This document shows positions 1-8,900 of a stretch of 64,000 nucleotides of DNA, one piece after another. The notes under the pieces were generated by a model, which worked only from the letters and a program-made list of their open reading frames with translations, was not told the DNA's origin and ran no database searches. The DNA is from an uncultured Bacilli bacterium (GTDB lineage: Bacteria > Bacillota_I > Bacilli_A > ML615J-28 > CAG-313): positions 227,547 through 291,546 of the forward strand of contig CAKONV010000001.1 in NCBI GenBank assembly GCA_934098295.1. Reading direction: 5' to 3'. The stretch's first letter is position 1. The number at the start of each line of letters is the position of its first letter. Position numbers and translations under genes: made by a program.

Positions 1-94
1 TATAGTTTTTGATTTTTTGTTTTATGGTATCTATTAATTTATACCATGGTCGTTTATACCATTTTAATTTATAATATTCTCTTTCGTTATTCAT
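1..94 (-). CDS. Start of an unidentified protein, cut by the window edge
   Basis: An open frame begins at an ATG whose complement is at 92-94, preceded by a GGTGATG ribosome binding site. It stays open for 31 codons to the window edge. The first residues (MNNEREYYKLKWYKRPWY) are basic and aromatic. It starts just downstream of the Yip1 gene stop, so it is probably the next gene of the same operon. Too little is visible to assign a family. Confidence 0.6.
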   Translation of the reverse strand, partial: MNNEREYYKLKWYKRPWYKLIDTIKQKIKNY

Positions 95-103
95 AATCAT
101 CAC

Positions 104-766
104 CTAAAAATACCTAATTCTAATTTCTGAAATTATTGCAACAATCCATTGATAAATTTGTTGAATAAATGATAAAAACAAAAGAGCTAAAAACAAAATT
201 ATCGCTATAGCAACAATTGTAAAGGCTAGTGTAATAAGATTTTTAAAAAATCCATATTCGTGAATGCCTTTTAATGCAAATATAAGCATATAAATTAAAA
301 GCCCACTTGCAATTGCTAAAAAGAAATTTATATAAGACACTTCATTAGCAACAACAAAATTAGATAAAAATGTAGCAAAAAGACTAATCCATACAAATGG
401 GAAAAAAGAATAACAAATGCACAAGAAAATTTTATCCATTTTTCCTTTTCCATCAAAAAGAGCCGTTACACACCAGTTAGCAACTGTACCAACAATGGTA
501 GGAAGTACTACTTTAGAAATAGTTACAAGAACATTAAAGTCTAGTTTCTTATAAGGATCTAGTAAAAATCCTTTTCCTATTTCTAAATAAATAACTGTAA
601 AAGCCATTAAAACAAGGTAACTAATTGCTACATGAAGCTTTCCTTTAAATTCTTCCCACCCAGCAATGGGATGCGTAATTAAATACAGAGGATACTTAAA
701 ATAATCATTAATGATATTTTTCAAAGTTAACTTTATTTGTTTAGACTTACTAATTTCATTTTCCAT
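104..766 (-). CDS. Yip1/YIP1-family multi-pass membrane protein
   Basis: 220 residues. A short charged N-terminus is followed by a motif like YLITHPIAGWEEFK, typical of bacterial Yip1-domain proteins, and then about five hydrophobic helices, ending in a short basic tail. Bacterial members of this family are membrane proteins of unknown function that often sit beside sugar ABC importers. It overlaps the stop of the upstream NHL gene by one base, so it is translationally coupled and should belong to the ABC operon. The family call is fairly safe; the role is not known. Confidence 0.75.
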   Translation of the reverse strand: MENEISKSKQIKLTLKNIINDYFKYPLYLITHPIAGWEEFKGKLHVAISYLVLMAFTVIYLEIGKGFLLDPYKKLDFNVLVTISKVVLPTIVGTVANWCVTALFDGKGKMDKIFLCICYSFFPFVWISLFATFLSNFVVANEVSYINFFLAIASGLLIYMLIFALKGIHEYGFFKNLITLAFTIVAIAIILFLALLFLSFIQQIYQWIVAIISEIRIRYF

Positions 767-2265
767 TATTCTAGACCCTCCTCTTCTTTTTTCTCGTATT
801 CAACATTATTTACAACTGATTTAATGATAAGAGCCACGACTAAAACTAGAACTGCACCCACAATAAAAGGGAATACTTTACTCATCTTTTCATATCGATA
901 TTGTTCATAAGCTCTTGAATAATTGTAGGTATCATAACCAAGTTTTAAATTTTGCATAGCTTCTTTATAATTTCCTTGTCTTAACATAGCTTTTCCAATA
1001 CCACTATAAGCTAAGTAATAGTTAGTATTTAAAGATAAAACTTCTTGCCATTTCAAAGAAGCATTAATATAGTCATTTTCATAATAGTAACTTGTAGCTT
1101 CATTTATAAGTTTTCCAAATGGTGTATAGTCAAAAATCACTAAATTTTTATTTTTAGAATCTACCACTAAAATATGATCTTTAAAATAGCATAAAGCTTC
1201 TGGTAATTGAAAAGTTCCTGATAAACTTGTTGATGATGAAGATACAGTACCAATACTACCACCTATATAAAGTAAATTTCCTTCAAAATCATAAGCGAAA
1301 ATTCTTCCTCTTACCTTATCTAGGGCGATATAAGTACCAATTTCATTAACATCAATATCTACAAAACTACTTGGTCCAGTTGGAACATTTTCAAGAGTTT
1401 CTTGAATATCATCACCCGTTTGTAAAACATAACCATTACGAGAAAGAACATCACTACCTTTAAAGTTTAATTTTTTAATAACATTCCCAGCTTCATTAGC
1501 CCCTGAAACTGTATAAATATATTCTTCTTTATCAACACAAAGATTTGTTAGAGATTTACCAAAATTGTATCCTTGTGATTCTTTTTGTTTTTCCGATGTG
1601 AATAATAGCCAAAAAGCATCCCATCCACTTACTGATACGGAGTTCATACCATAATATCTTGAAAAACTACCATCAGGATTAAAGTCAATAATTCCTTCAT
1701 TAATACCTTCTGCTATAACAAACATTCTTCCTGTTCTATTTACGGTAATTTTTTTGGGTCTAAATTGATAATCTTTAAAAGCTGGATCATTAGGTGTGGA
1801 AACAATTTTTACTAATTGATAGTTTTTATCAAAAACAACAACACGGTTATTACCATAATCACATACGTATATTTCATCGTTTGTAATGTACAATCCTCTT
1901 GGTCCAGATAAAGTTAGGATATTTCCCTCTTCGTCTAAAGTAAATTCATTAGGAAAAAGATTAATAAAATTATATTTTTCATCTAAAACAACAATTTTAT
2001 TAGAAGTACCATCTGCTATGTAAATATTTTTACCATCAGTTGCTACATCGTATAATTCGCCAAATTCATATTCACCATTTAATGCTTTATGACCATCTTC
2101 ATCTTGTAAGTTAGATGCATCAATTACTTTTGATACGACTAAACTTTCTGCAGAGGCAACAACATTATTAGGTCCGTAATTATAAGCCGCATTAATATTC
2201 GGTTTGCTAACTACAAATAAGGTGAATAATAAAACAATTAAGAATAAAACATTAATTTTTCTCAT
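766..2265 (-). CDS. Secreted NHL-repeat/TPR protein with C-terminal membrane anchor
   Basis: About 499 residues. A signal peptide (residues 1-27) leads into a beta-propeller-like region with repeated NHL motifs (for example GPRGLYITNDEIYVCDYGNN and PEALCYFKDHILVVDSKN). Next come one or two TPR-like helical pairs (near 395-450) and one transmembrane helix near the C-terminus with a charged tail. I chose the ATG at 2265 because AGGTGAT lies at the right distance; a GTG three codons earlier is in frame but overlaps this ribosome binding site. It follows the two permeases by 9 bases. It is probably a surface-exposed, membrane-tethered accessory protein of the importer; ligand unknown. Confidence 0.75.
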   Translation of the reverse strand: MRKINVLFLIVLLFTLFVVSKPNINAAYNYGPNNVVASAESLVVSKVIDASNLQDEDGHKALNGEYEFGELYDVATDGKNIYIADGTSNKIVVLDEKYNFINLFPNEFTLDEEGNILTLSGPRGLYITNDEIYVCDYGNNRVVVFDKNYQLVKIVSTPNDPAFKDYQFRPKKITVNRTGRMFVIAEGINEGIIDFNPDGSFSRYYGMNSVSVSGWDAFWLLFTSEKQKESQGYNFGKSLTNLCVDKEEYIYTVSGANEAGNVIKKLNFKGSDVLSRNGYVLQTGDDIQETLENVPTGPSSFVDIDVNEIGTYIALDKVRGRIFAYDFEGNLLYIGGSIGTVSSSSTSLSGTFQLPEALCYFKDHILVVDSKNKNLVIFDYTPFGKLINEATSYYYENDYINASLKWQEVLSLNTNYYLAYSGIGKAMLRQGNYKEAMQNLKLGYDTYNYSRAYEQYRYEKMSKVFPFIVGAVLVLVVALIIKSVVNNVEYEKKEEEGLE

Positions 2266-2274
2266 GTTTATCAC

Positions 2275-3243
2275 CTACTTAATTCCTGAATGTGCCATTG
2301 TTTCTAGCATCTTCGATTGGTTAATAATAAAAACTGTTATTGGTACAATTAGCATAATAACTGTTACAGCAGCAGCCGTACCTGTACGAGCAACACCACC
2401 AGATACGATTTGGCTTAGAGCATAGGACAAAGGTTTTAAATTTTCCGTAAAAATATAACTACCACCATCAACACCCCATAAGTTTTGGAATAACAAAATT
2501 ATTAATGTTAGCCAAGCAGGTTTTACTAATGGCATTACAATTTTCCAAAAAATAGTAAATTCATTTGCGCCATCAATTTTAGCTGCTTCTAACAATTCAT
2601 CAGGAACAATAGTCATAAACTGCCGCATTAAGTACAACCCTAGAGTAAAACCAAAAGCAGGAATGATTATTGCCCATTGTGTATCAATCAATCCTAACCA
2701 GTTGATAATCATATAAGTAGGTATAGTTGTAACAGATGAAGAAAACATCAATGAATATACAATCATTTGATTAATGGCTTTTTTACCAACAAAACGATGT
2801 TTAGCAAGAGGGTAAGCACATAACGAAGCTAAAATTACATGTCCGGTTGTACCGGCAACGGTTATCCATAATGTGTTAACAAAATATCTTGAAATTGGTA
2901 TTTGACTATTTCCCATTAAATTAAATAAATCAATAAAATTTTCAAAAGTAAAATTACGAGGAAATAACTTTGGTGGAAATATAAACATTTCACTTAAAGG
3001 TTTAAAAGCATTACAAATTGCATAAACTAACGGATAAGCAGAAAATAACGCAAATCCACACAAAATCACAATTAAAATTAAATCACCCCACCATGATCTG
3101 CTAAGTCTTACCTTACGATATTTTTTATGCTTTTTACCATTTTTCTTTAAATCTAATTGTAGTTTTCTTACGTCTTCAATTGATGAAGAACTATTATTTT
3201 TTTTCTTTAATTTTTCTAAATTCAAATCTTGTTCTTCCATCAT
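2275..3243 (-). CDS. Carbohydrate ABC transporter permease, MalG type
   Basis: 322 residues with a long basic N-terminal extension (about 50 residues), six predicted membrane helices, and the EAA loop EAAKIDGANEFTIFWKIVMP, which docks the ATPase in sugar importers of the CUT1 class. It starts inside the end of the other permease gene (4-base overlap), so the two should be translated together as a heterodimer. No ATP-binding gene follows; CUT1 importers in Bacillota often share a distant MsmX-type ATPase, and that is the likely case here (inference). Confidence 0.92.
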   Translation of the reverse strand: MMEEQDLNLEKLKKKNNSSSSIEDVRKLQLDLKKNGKKHKKYRKVRLSRSWWGDLILIVILCGFALFSAYPLVYAICNAFKPLSEMFIFPPKLFPRNFTFENFIDLFNLMGNSQIPISRYFVNTLWITVAGTTGHVILASLCAYPLAKHRFVGKKAINQMIVYSLMFSSSVTTIPTYMIINWLGLIDTQWAIIIPAFGFTLGLYLMRQFMTIVPDELLEAAKIDGANEFTIFWKIVMPLVKPAWLTLIILLFQNLWGVDGGSYIFTENLKPLSYALSQIVSGGVARTGTAAAVTVIMLIVPITVFIINQSKMLETMAHSGIK

Positions 3244-4199
3244 GAACCTACCCTTCTGATAATTTTTTGAATTATCAAATTAGAAATAATCATCATAAAA
3301 AATAAAATTGTTGCAATAGCTGAGGCATAGCCCATTTCCAATCTTGTGGAATTTGTAGAGCCATAGTCTAATAAATGTGTTAAAATCGTATGAGCTGAAT
3401 ATTCAACCGATGGTTGTCCAAACATACTAATAGATACTGAACCAATTCCAAGTGATGAAGTTATCTGCATAACAGCACCAAACATTAATTGAGGTTTCAT
3501 TTGTGGCAAAGTTATATGCCACAATTCTTGCCAACGATTTTTTATTCCATCAATAGCAGCCGCTTCATAAAGTTCTTTATTAACAGTTTGCAATCCCGCT
3601 CTAAATGATAAGAAAGATACGCCAAGACTTAACCACAATTGAACAATAATTAAAATTGGTAAAGCATATTGAGGGGTCTTCAACCAATAAATTGGTGAAT
3701 CAATTAATCCTAAGTTAATTAGAAAGGAATTAATATAACCATATCGATCTGATGAAAATAATAGTTGCCATAATAAATAAGCATTACCAGAAATAGAAGG
3801 GGCATAAAAAATTAAGGTCATTAACCATCTAATTTTCTTTGGCAATTCATTAATTAACCAAGCAAATAAAAATGCCATCATATAAGAAATAGGTCCTGTA
3901 ATAACAGCTAATATTAAAGTGTTTTTTAAGGCTATTAAAAATACTTCGTCATTTAAAAACAAATTAACATAATTATCAAGCCATATAAACTTAGGAGATT
4001 CAAGCATATCAAAAGAAGTAAAGCTTAATGCGAAACTCATAATAACAGGAGTTACGGTAAATGTTAAAAAGATAAGAAGATAAGGAGCCATCATGACATA
4101 GGAGATTCGACTATTTTTTAAATTTTTCTTTAATATTTCTTTTTTTCGTCTTTTTTCTTCTAAAGTTAAAGTCTTTTTCTTTAATTTTAATTTAAACAT
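3240..4199 (-). CDS. Carbohydrate ABC transporter permease, MalF type
   Basis: 319 residues, basic N-terminus, six predicted membrane helices and the EAA-type motif EAAAIDGIKNRWQELWHITLP. Together with the MalG-type partner it forms the channel of a CUT1 sugar importer. It starts one base after the stop of the large binding protein and ends inside the next permease, a typical binding protein-permease-permease order. Substrate cannot be read from sequence; the neighbouring GH84 and phosphodiester glycosidase genes suggest an amino-sugar oligosaccharide. Confidence 0.92.
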   Translation of the reverse strand: MFKLKLKKKTLTLEEKRRKKEILKKNLKNSRISYVMMAPYLLIFLTFTVTPVIMSFALSFTSFDMLESPKFIWLDNYVNLFLNDEVFLIALKNTLILAVITGPISYMMAFLFAWLINELPKKIRWLMTLIFYAPSISGNAYLLWQLLFSSDRYGYINSFLINLGLIDSPIYWLKTPQYALPILIIVQLWLSLGVSFLSFRAGLQTVNKELYEAAAIDGIKNRWQELWHITLPQMKPQLMFGAVMQITSSLGIGSVSISMFGQPSVEYSAHTILTHLLDYGSTNSTRLEMGYASAIATILFFMMIISNLIIQKIIRRVGS

Positions 4200-4200
4200 A

Positions 4201-7101
4201 CTAATCTAAATCAAACTCCTTTCTTTTTCTTTTTAGTTCAGCATTTATCTTTTGATAATAGTTAAATAAGCTATCACTAGGGTTGATTCCATCGTTAATT
4301 ACTTTTCTAAAAGCATTATCAATATACCTTCCTACAATATAATCACCAGGAACAATTGGTATTCCTTTAGATACTGCTCTTTGACTTTCCAACATACGAT
4401 AATCTTTCGCACTCCAAGGAAGACTTTTAAAAGCTTCTTTATTAGCCGTTGCATATCTTGCGGCAGCCCCAAGAATTGCTTCTAAACCTCTCGCGTAACC
4501 TTCTTGAGCTTCTTCTCCTAGCCACCATTTTACAAATTCCCAAGAAGCATTAACATCTTTAGAACTTGACAAAATGATTGTACCTGTTGAAGTTGAAGTT
4601 GAGGCATAACTAGTTGTATTATCTTCATTAACATGACCTGGTAAATAGGCAAAATCCCAACTACCTCTTATTTCGGGAGCTGATACTGCAAGAGTATTAT
4701 ACAAAGTAAAATTCGTAACGCCAATTGGCATTTCTCCGGTTCTAAAACGGTTAACAAAACTAGCATCAACTGCAAAACCATAATTAGCATAAAAGTCAAC
4801 AAAATCATAAAAAGCATTAGCTGATTCTTTAAGCATCATACCTGATGAGGCTCCATTATCTAAATAAAGCTTACCACCATATTGTTCAATCATCGCATAC
4901 ATTAACGGGCTTAAGGCACCAGTAACATTTGGCAAATAATAATCTAAATATTGTCTTTGTAAAACTGGCAATAAATCAATTACTTCATCCCAATTACGAG
5001 GTGTAGAAACACTACCATCATTATTTACGATATTTAATTCTTTAAAAATATCTGTTCTCACAAATTGTATTAAAAAATCTTGAGTATCGGGAAGAGCATA
5101 CGTTGCTCCATTAAATCTAAATGGTGTAATGGCACTGTCATAGAAGTTTTCCGCAAAGGTTGAAAAATCATCAAATTTGGACATATCGACTACTGAATTA
5201 CGAATACCCCAGTTTACTGGAATATTTTGGCCAACGCCAATAGCGACATCGGGACCATTTCCTGATAATGTTGCTGGTAACAATACGCTACTAGTAACAA
5301 GTTTTAATTCAACATTAATACCATGTTGCATAGTAAAACTTTCATCAATTAATTGTCTAAGTAGGTTAGATTGATCTCTACCTGTCATAATCCATACTTG
5401 AATAGTAGGTCCTCCATCAACATGCACACTACTTTTTAATGAAGTATCAGACTTATATGAACCAACTAACATCACAAATTCATGACCAATTTTTTGAAAA
5501 AAATTAGTTTTTGCTTTTGGAAGAGAAGCATTTTCTTCATGTACCAAAATATAATCTATTGATAATGGTTGACTAGTAACTGTTTGAATCCAAGTACCCA
5601 AGGAAGTAATATTAGTTTCTAATTCATTTAAACCTGTTTGAATCTTTTTTTCTGATTCATAAAAAGTCTCAAGTTGATATTTAGTTCTTTCAAGACTTGA
5701 AATTAAATTACTTCGTTCTCCTGAAATACTAACAACTGTATCAATGGCTTTAGTTAATTTATCAATACAATCATCAATTGTTTCATATAATCCGGGAATA
5801 TTTTCTTTCAAATTGAAATCATGATATTTGCTTGGTGATACACCAGTTCTCATAATTACCTTTCGGTATAACCAGTTTAATGATGCTATTACTTGATTAA
5901 TATCACGCACAGTTCTTCCATATTCACCAATTGTATTTTCTAACCTTAGAACATTTTTTCCTTTTTTTAAGTGAAAAAGATAAGCTTCTTTATCATTACC
6001 TAAGGTAACGTTTTGCCAATCACTACTATAATTAAATGATAATTCTTTACATTCTTCAAAAGGAATTTTATCATTTAAATATAAAACACGTGAGGACTTT
6101 TGACCATGGTTATAATTTTGAAGTACTTTTAAAGTAATATAATATAGGCCTTCTTCCTTTACATCTAATTCCCAACTAATCCAGTCGCCAGTTATATTCC
6201 AATCGGATCCACCAATTGTATTATATCTCGTTAAAAACTTTGCATAAGGTTCCGTTTTAAAAGATGCATATGATGCGACAGGAGCTAAAGATGGAGATGA
6301 TTTTTCATAAGATGATTCTCCTTGAACTTTTGCAATGATTTCTTTACCATTAAATACTTTTAATTTTTCGTTTTTATAAATTTCTTTTGTTTGCTCATAG
6401 GTTTTAATTTCATCTTCTTGAAAAATAGTTATACTATTAAAGACAACTGGTTCTTGTACAGCAACAAAGGTTAACTTATTTATTCCTTTTTTAAGTTTAA
6501 ACAAATAAGAAGTGCCATAATAACCTTCCGTATCTCTTAAAGTTTCTTCGTTCCATTTATTTTTTTCGATTTGACGAGGTTTTAAATCATGAGCACCATC
6601 TTTCCTCTTTGTAGCCACATTAAATTCATCCATCCATACGCGATATAAATCAATAGCTTCTGCTTCTTTAAATTGATATTCATCGTTTATTTGTAGTCCT
6701 TTACAAATACTTGAATTTCTACCTGGAATAGTATAATACTTAACTTTTATGTTATAATATCCCTCTTCTAAAATATCAACTTCATAAGTAATTTTACCTG
6801 TCTCTGGTATTTGCAAACCATATAAACCATCATATGTAACTTCTTCTACTTGTTCTTTATATTCTTCATCAACAAATGTATAATTTTTCGTAGCATCAAT
6901 CACATAAGAAGCATCTGGTCTTTTAACATTACTTTCTAAATGATCACTATAGTTAGTATCAGCGGCAGATGAAAAAATGCTACCATTATAAACTCCAGGT
7001 GTGTAAGCTTGTGTAGTAGTCGAATCAAGTATTAAATATCCACCTACAATAATTAATAATATAATTACAACTAATAGTATTCTTTTTAGCGCCTTTTTCA
7101 T
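4201..7101 (-). CDS. Large membrane-tethered solute-binding protein with N-terminal carbohydrate-binding-like domains
   Basis: 966 residues, more than twice the usual length of a sugar-binding protein. Residues 1-32 are a hydrophobic signal-anchor with no lipobox cysteine, so tethering is by a membrane helix. Residues about 80-250 and 280-410 look like two related beta-rich modules (both with the pattern GKITYEVDILEEGYYNIKVK / ISWELDVKEEGLYYITLKV), similar to CBM-like sugar-binding folds. A helical linker follows (about 430-530). The C-terminal 400 residues are a family 1 extracellular solute-binding domain (GPTIQVWIMTGR, NGPDVAIGVGQ, TGEMPIGVTNF, EFVKWWLGEEAQ). The ribosome binding site is AAGGAGG. 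It is the first gene of the importer operon. Confidence 0.85.
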   Translation of the reverse strand: MKKALKRILLVVIILLIIVGGYLILDSTTTQAYTPGVYNGSIFSSAADTNYSDHLESNVKRPDASYVIDATKNYTFVDEEYKEQVEEVTYDGLYGLQIPETGKITYEVDILEEGYYNIKVKYYTIPGRNSSICKGLQINDEYQFKEAEAIDLYRVWMDEFNVATKRKDGAHDLKPRQIEKNKWNEETLRDTEGYYGTSYLFKLKKGINKLTFVAVQEPVVFNSITIFQEDEIKTYEQTKEIYKNEKLKVFNGKEIIAKVQGESSYEKSSPSLAPVASYASFKTEPYAKFLTRYNTIGGSDWNITGDWISWELDVKEEGLYYITLKVLQNYNHGQKSSRVLYLNDKIPFEECKELSFNYSSDWQNVTLGNDKEAYLFHLKKGKNVLRLENTIGEYGRTVRDINQVIASLNWLYRKVIMRTGVSPSKYHDFNLKENIPGLYETIDDCIDKLTKAIDTVVSISGERSNLISSLERTKYQLETFYESEKKIQTGLNELETNITSLGTWIQTVTSQPLSIDYILVHEENASLPKAKTNFFQKIGHEFVMLVGSYKSDTSLKSSVHVDGGPTIQVWIMTGRDQSNLLRQLIDESFTMQHGINVELKLVTSSVLLPATLSGNGPDVAIGVGQNIPVNWGIRNSVVDMSKFDDFSTFAENFYDSAITPFRFNGATYALPDTQDFLIQFVRTDIFKELNIVNNDGSVSTPRNWDEVIDLLPVLQRQYLDYYLPNVTGALSPLMYAMIEQYGGKLYLDNGASSGMMLKESANAFYDFVDFYANYGFAVDASFVNRFRTGEMPIGVTNFTLYNTLAVSAPEIRGSWDFAYLPGHVNEDNTTSYASTSTSTGTIILSSSKDVNASWEFVKWWLGEEAQEGYARGLEAILGAAARYATANKEAFKSLPWSAKDYRMLESQRAVSKGIPIVPGDYIVGRYIDNAFRKVINDGINPSDSLFNYYQKINAELKRKRKEFDLD

Positions 7102-7126
7102 TTATTTGCCTCCTTGTATCACTAAT

Positions 7127-7193
7127 ATTATACTAAAGAAAGCGTTTTTAGTCAAAACAAATGTATAGACAAGTTGAAAAACTTGTCTATACA
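7127..7193 (-). promoter_or_regulatory. Promoter, catabolite-response-like site and double operator for the importer operon
   Basis: On the minus strand: TTGACT (7150-7155), a 17-base spacer and TATAAT (7127-7132). The spacer holds TAAAAACGCTTTCT, which matches the Bacillota cre consensus at 13 of 14 positions. Upstream of -35 lies a perfect inverted repeat with 14-base arms, TGTATAGACAAGTT / AACTTGTCTATACA (7162-7175 and 7180-7193). Each arm resembles a GntR/HutC-type operator. CcpA control and a sugar-responsive GntR regulator are inferences from these motifs. Confidence 0.8.
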
Positions 7194-7252
7194 GGCTAAA
7201 TATTACTATTTTCAGCATTCATTACAATTCGATTATTTCCTACATTATTTTC

Positions 7253-7294
7253 AAAAAAGCATTATGCCTATTTTAATTAGACATAATGCTTTTT
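7253..7294 (-). terminator. Rho-independent terminator
   Basis: AAAAAGCATTATG and CATAATGCTTTTT form a stem of 13 pairs with a 16-base loop and a U-rich tail on either strand. It follows the dead ABC-ATPase gene on the minus strand and insulates the importer promoter. Confidence 0.75.
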
Positions 7295-7310
7295 ATTAAT
7301 ATCTATAATT

Positions 7311-7975
7311 TTAACTTCTATTATTAGTGTTAATTACCGTACCATCTTCAATAGTATATATAACATCACAATATTTCAAAAATTCCTCTTTATGACTAAT
7401 TGAAATAATTGTATATCCGTTATCAACTAATTTTTTTAAATTTGTAGAAATGATCTTCTCTGTTGTAGAATCTAAGTTAGCAGTAACTTCATCTAATAAT
7501 AAAATTTAATTATTTCTTAACAACCCCATAGCTAAACTTAATCTTTGTTTCTCTCCACCACTCATAAGTTTACCGGCTTCACCGACATCAGTTTTCAAAC
7601 CATCAGGTAGTGATGAAATATATTCATCTAAACAAACGAATTTTATCACTTTCTCTATTTCTTCATTGGTGATATTTTCATTTACTAATTTTAAATTACT
7701 TTCAATAGCACCAGGAAACAAATATATATCTTGAGTTATTTTAGTAATCTTTTTTCTAATATCAAAAGAATTAATTTTGTTTATATCAGTATTATCAAAA
7801 TAAATCATTCCATCATCAACAAAATATAATTTCATTATTAAATCTAAAATAGTACTCTTACCACTACCACTTTTACCAACAATTCCTGTCCATATTCCTT
7901 TTTTAAATTCCATTGACAAATTATTTAAAGCCTTGACATTTTCATTATAATTAAAATTACATTTTTTAATGTTAA
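7311..7975 (-). pseudogene. ABC transporter ATP-binding domain, truncated and interrupted by a stop
   Basis: The reading frame carries a Walker A motif (GKSGSGKST), a Q-loop, the ABC signature LMSGGEKQRLSLAMG, then an in-frame TAA at 7506-7508 directly before the Walker B region ILLLDEVTANLDS. The same frame continues through the H-loop (ISISHKEE) and ends at 7311. The 5' end is also gone: the frame runs back only to the terminator at 7977-8002, with no start, promoter or membrane domain. It looks like the C-terminal nucleotide-binding half of an export-type ABC protein (bacteriocin/peptide exporter style, linker ENVKALNNLSMEF) left by a deletion. Confidence 0.85.
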
Positions 7976-7976
7976 A

Positions 7977-8002
7977 AAACTCCTAGAATCCTCTAGGAGT
8001 TT
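7977..8002 (-). terminator. Rho-independent terminator of the DUF624 gene
   Basis: A perfect 11-base inverted repeat, AAACTCCTAGA / TCTAGGAGTTT, with a 4-base loop and a U run on the minus strand. It lies 87 bases after the DUF624 stop. Confidence 0.85.
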
Positions 8003-8088
8003 ATCAATCAAATGTATTTGTTATCCCCTAGTGCTTAATTCCAATAATATTATACCAAGATATCTTATTATTTACTATGAAAATGCTT

Positions 8089-8784
8089 TTATTTATCAAT
8101 ATTGCTATTTTTGGGGATGTTTAATATATCTTTTGTTATTGATAAACTGTGTTTTCCTTCTATGATTATTTTATCATAATCATTTTTTATTAAACTGTTA
8201 AAGATAAATAAATATAATGATAAAAGAATGAATGGTAAAGCATAAGCAATTAAGAATGCCAAATACAAAAAAGCAATTAGGATAACAAACATTATTATAG
8301 CCTTCCAAGTAATAGCTCTAAGTAAAACAAAGGCATATTTGATGATTTTTTTAAAATTTAAGTATGGAAAATAAACAATTACAAAACATGAATTAATTGC
8401 TGATAGCATAATGATAATGGCTATAAACAAAGATAAATAATATCCAATTCCAAAAAAGATATTGTTGTTTTCTTTTATCCAACTATAAAAATAAAAAATC
8501 CAAAGAAATGATATTAATAATAATATAAGAAAAAAAAGACTGACAAGAATAGTTTTTTTAAATGTTTTGAAATATGTTTTAAAATAGCCTTTAAATAAGG
8601 GATAACTTTCGCCATCACTACTCGCTTTAAGACAGGCAATGATTGATACCATTGTTGGGATAATTCCAAAAATAACTAATCCCATAAGTATTGATATTAC
8701 CCCAAAAATGTTTAGCATTATCAATTGATATAGTTTTTCGGTAAAGCGAAAAAAACGACTATTTACAAATTTTTCAAATTTCAT
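8089..8784 (-). CDS. DUF624 (YesL-like) membrane protein
   Basis: 231 residues with about five membrane helices. The N-terminal pattern (FRFTEKLYQLIMLNIFGVIS, then GLVIFGIIPTMVSIIACLK) is characteristic of DUF624/YesL proteins. These small membrane proteins regularly accompany CUT1 sugar importers and polysaccharide-degradation genes in Bacillota; their function is unknown. It is monocistronic by its own downstream terminator. It fits the glycan locus by association. Confidence 0.8.
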   Translation of the reverse strand: MKFEKFVNSRFFRFTEKLYQLIMLNIFGVISILMGLVIFGIIPTMVSIIACLKASSDGESYPLFKGYFKTYFKTFKKTILVSLFFLILLLISFLWIFYFYSWIKENNNIFFGIGYYLSLFIAIIIMLSAINSCFVIVYFPYLNFKKIIKYAFVLLRAITWKAIIMFVILIAFLYLAFLIAYALPFILLSLYLFIFNSLIKNDYDKIIIEGKHSLSITKDILNIPKNSNIDK

Positions 8785-8853
8785 GATTACTCACCTATTT
8801 TAATCATATCATAATTTTATTATTTTTTTTATTTTATTGCTTTATTAAAAAAA

Positions 8854-8882
8854 TTGAGTTAAGGAGAAAATCCTTAACTCAA
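8854..8882 (-). terminator. Rho-independent terminator of the modular lipoprotein gene
   Basis: TTGAGTTAAGGA / TCCTTAACTCAA, 12 perfect pairs with a 5-base loop, followed on the minus strand by seven U. Confidence 0.9.
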
Positions 8883-8900
8883 AAAATCTTTCTTAGGTTT

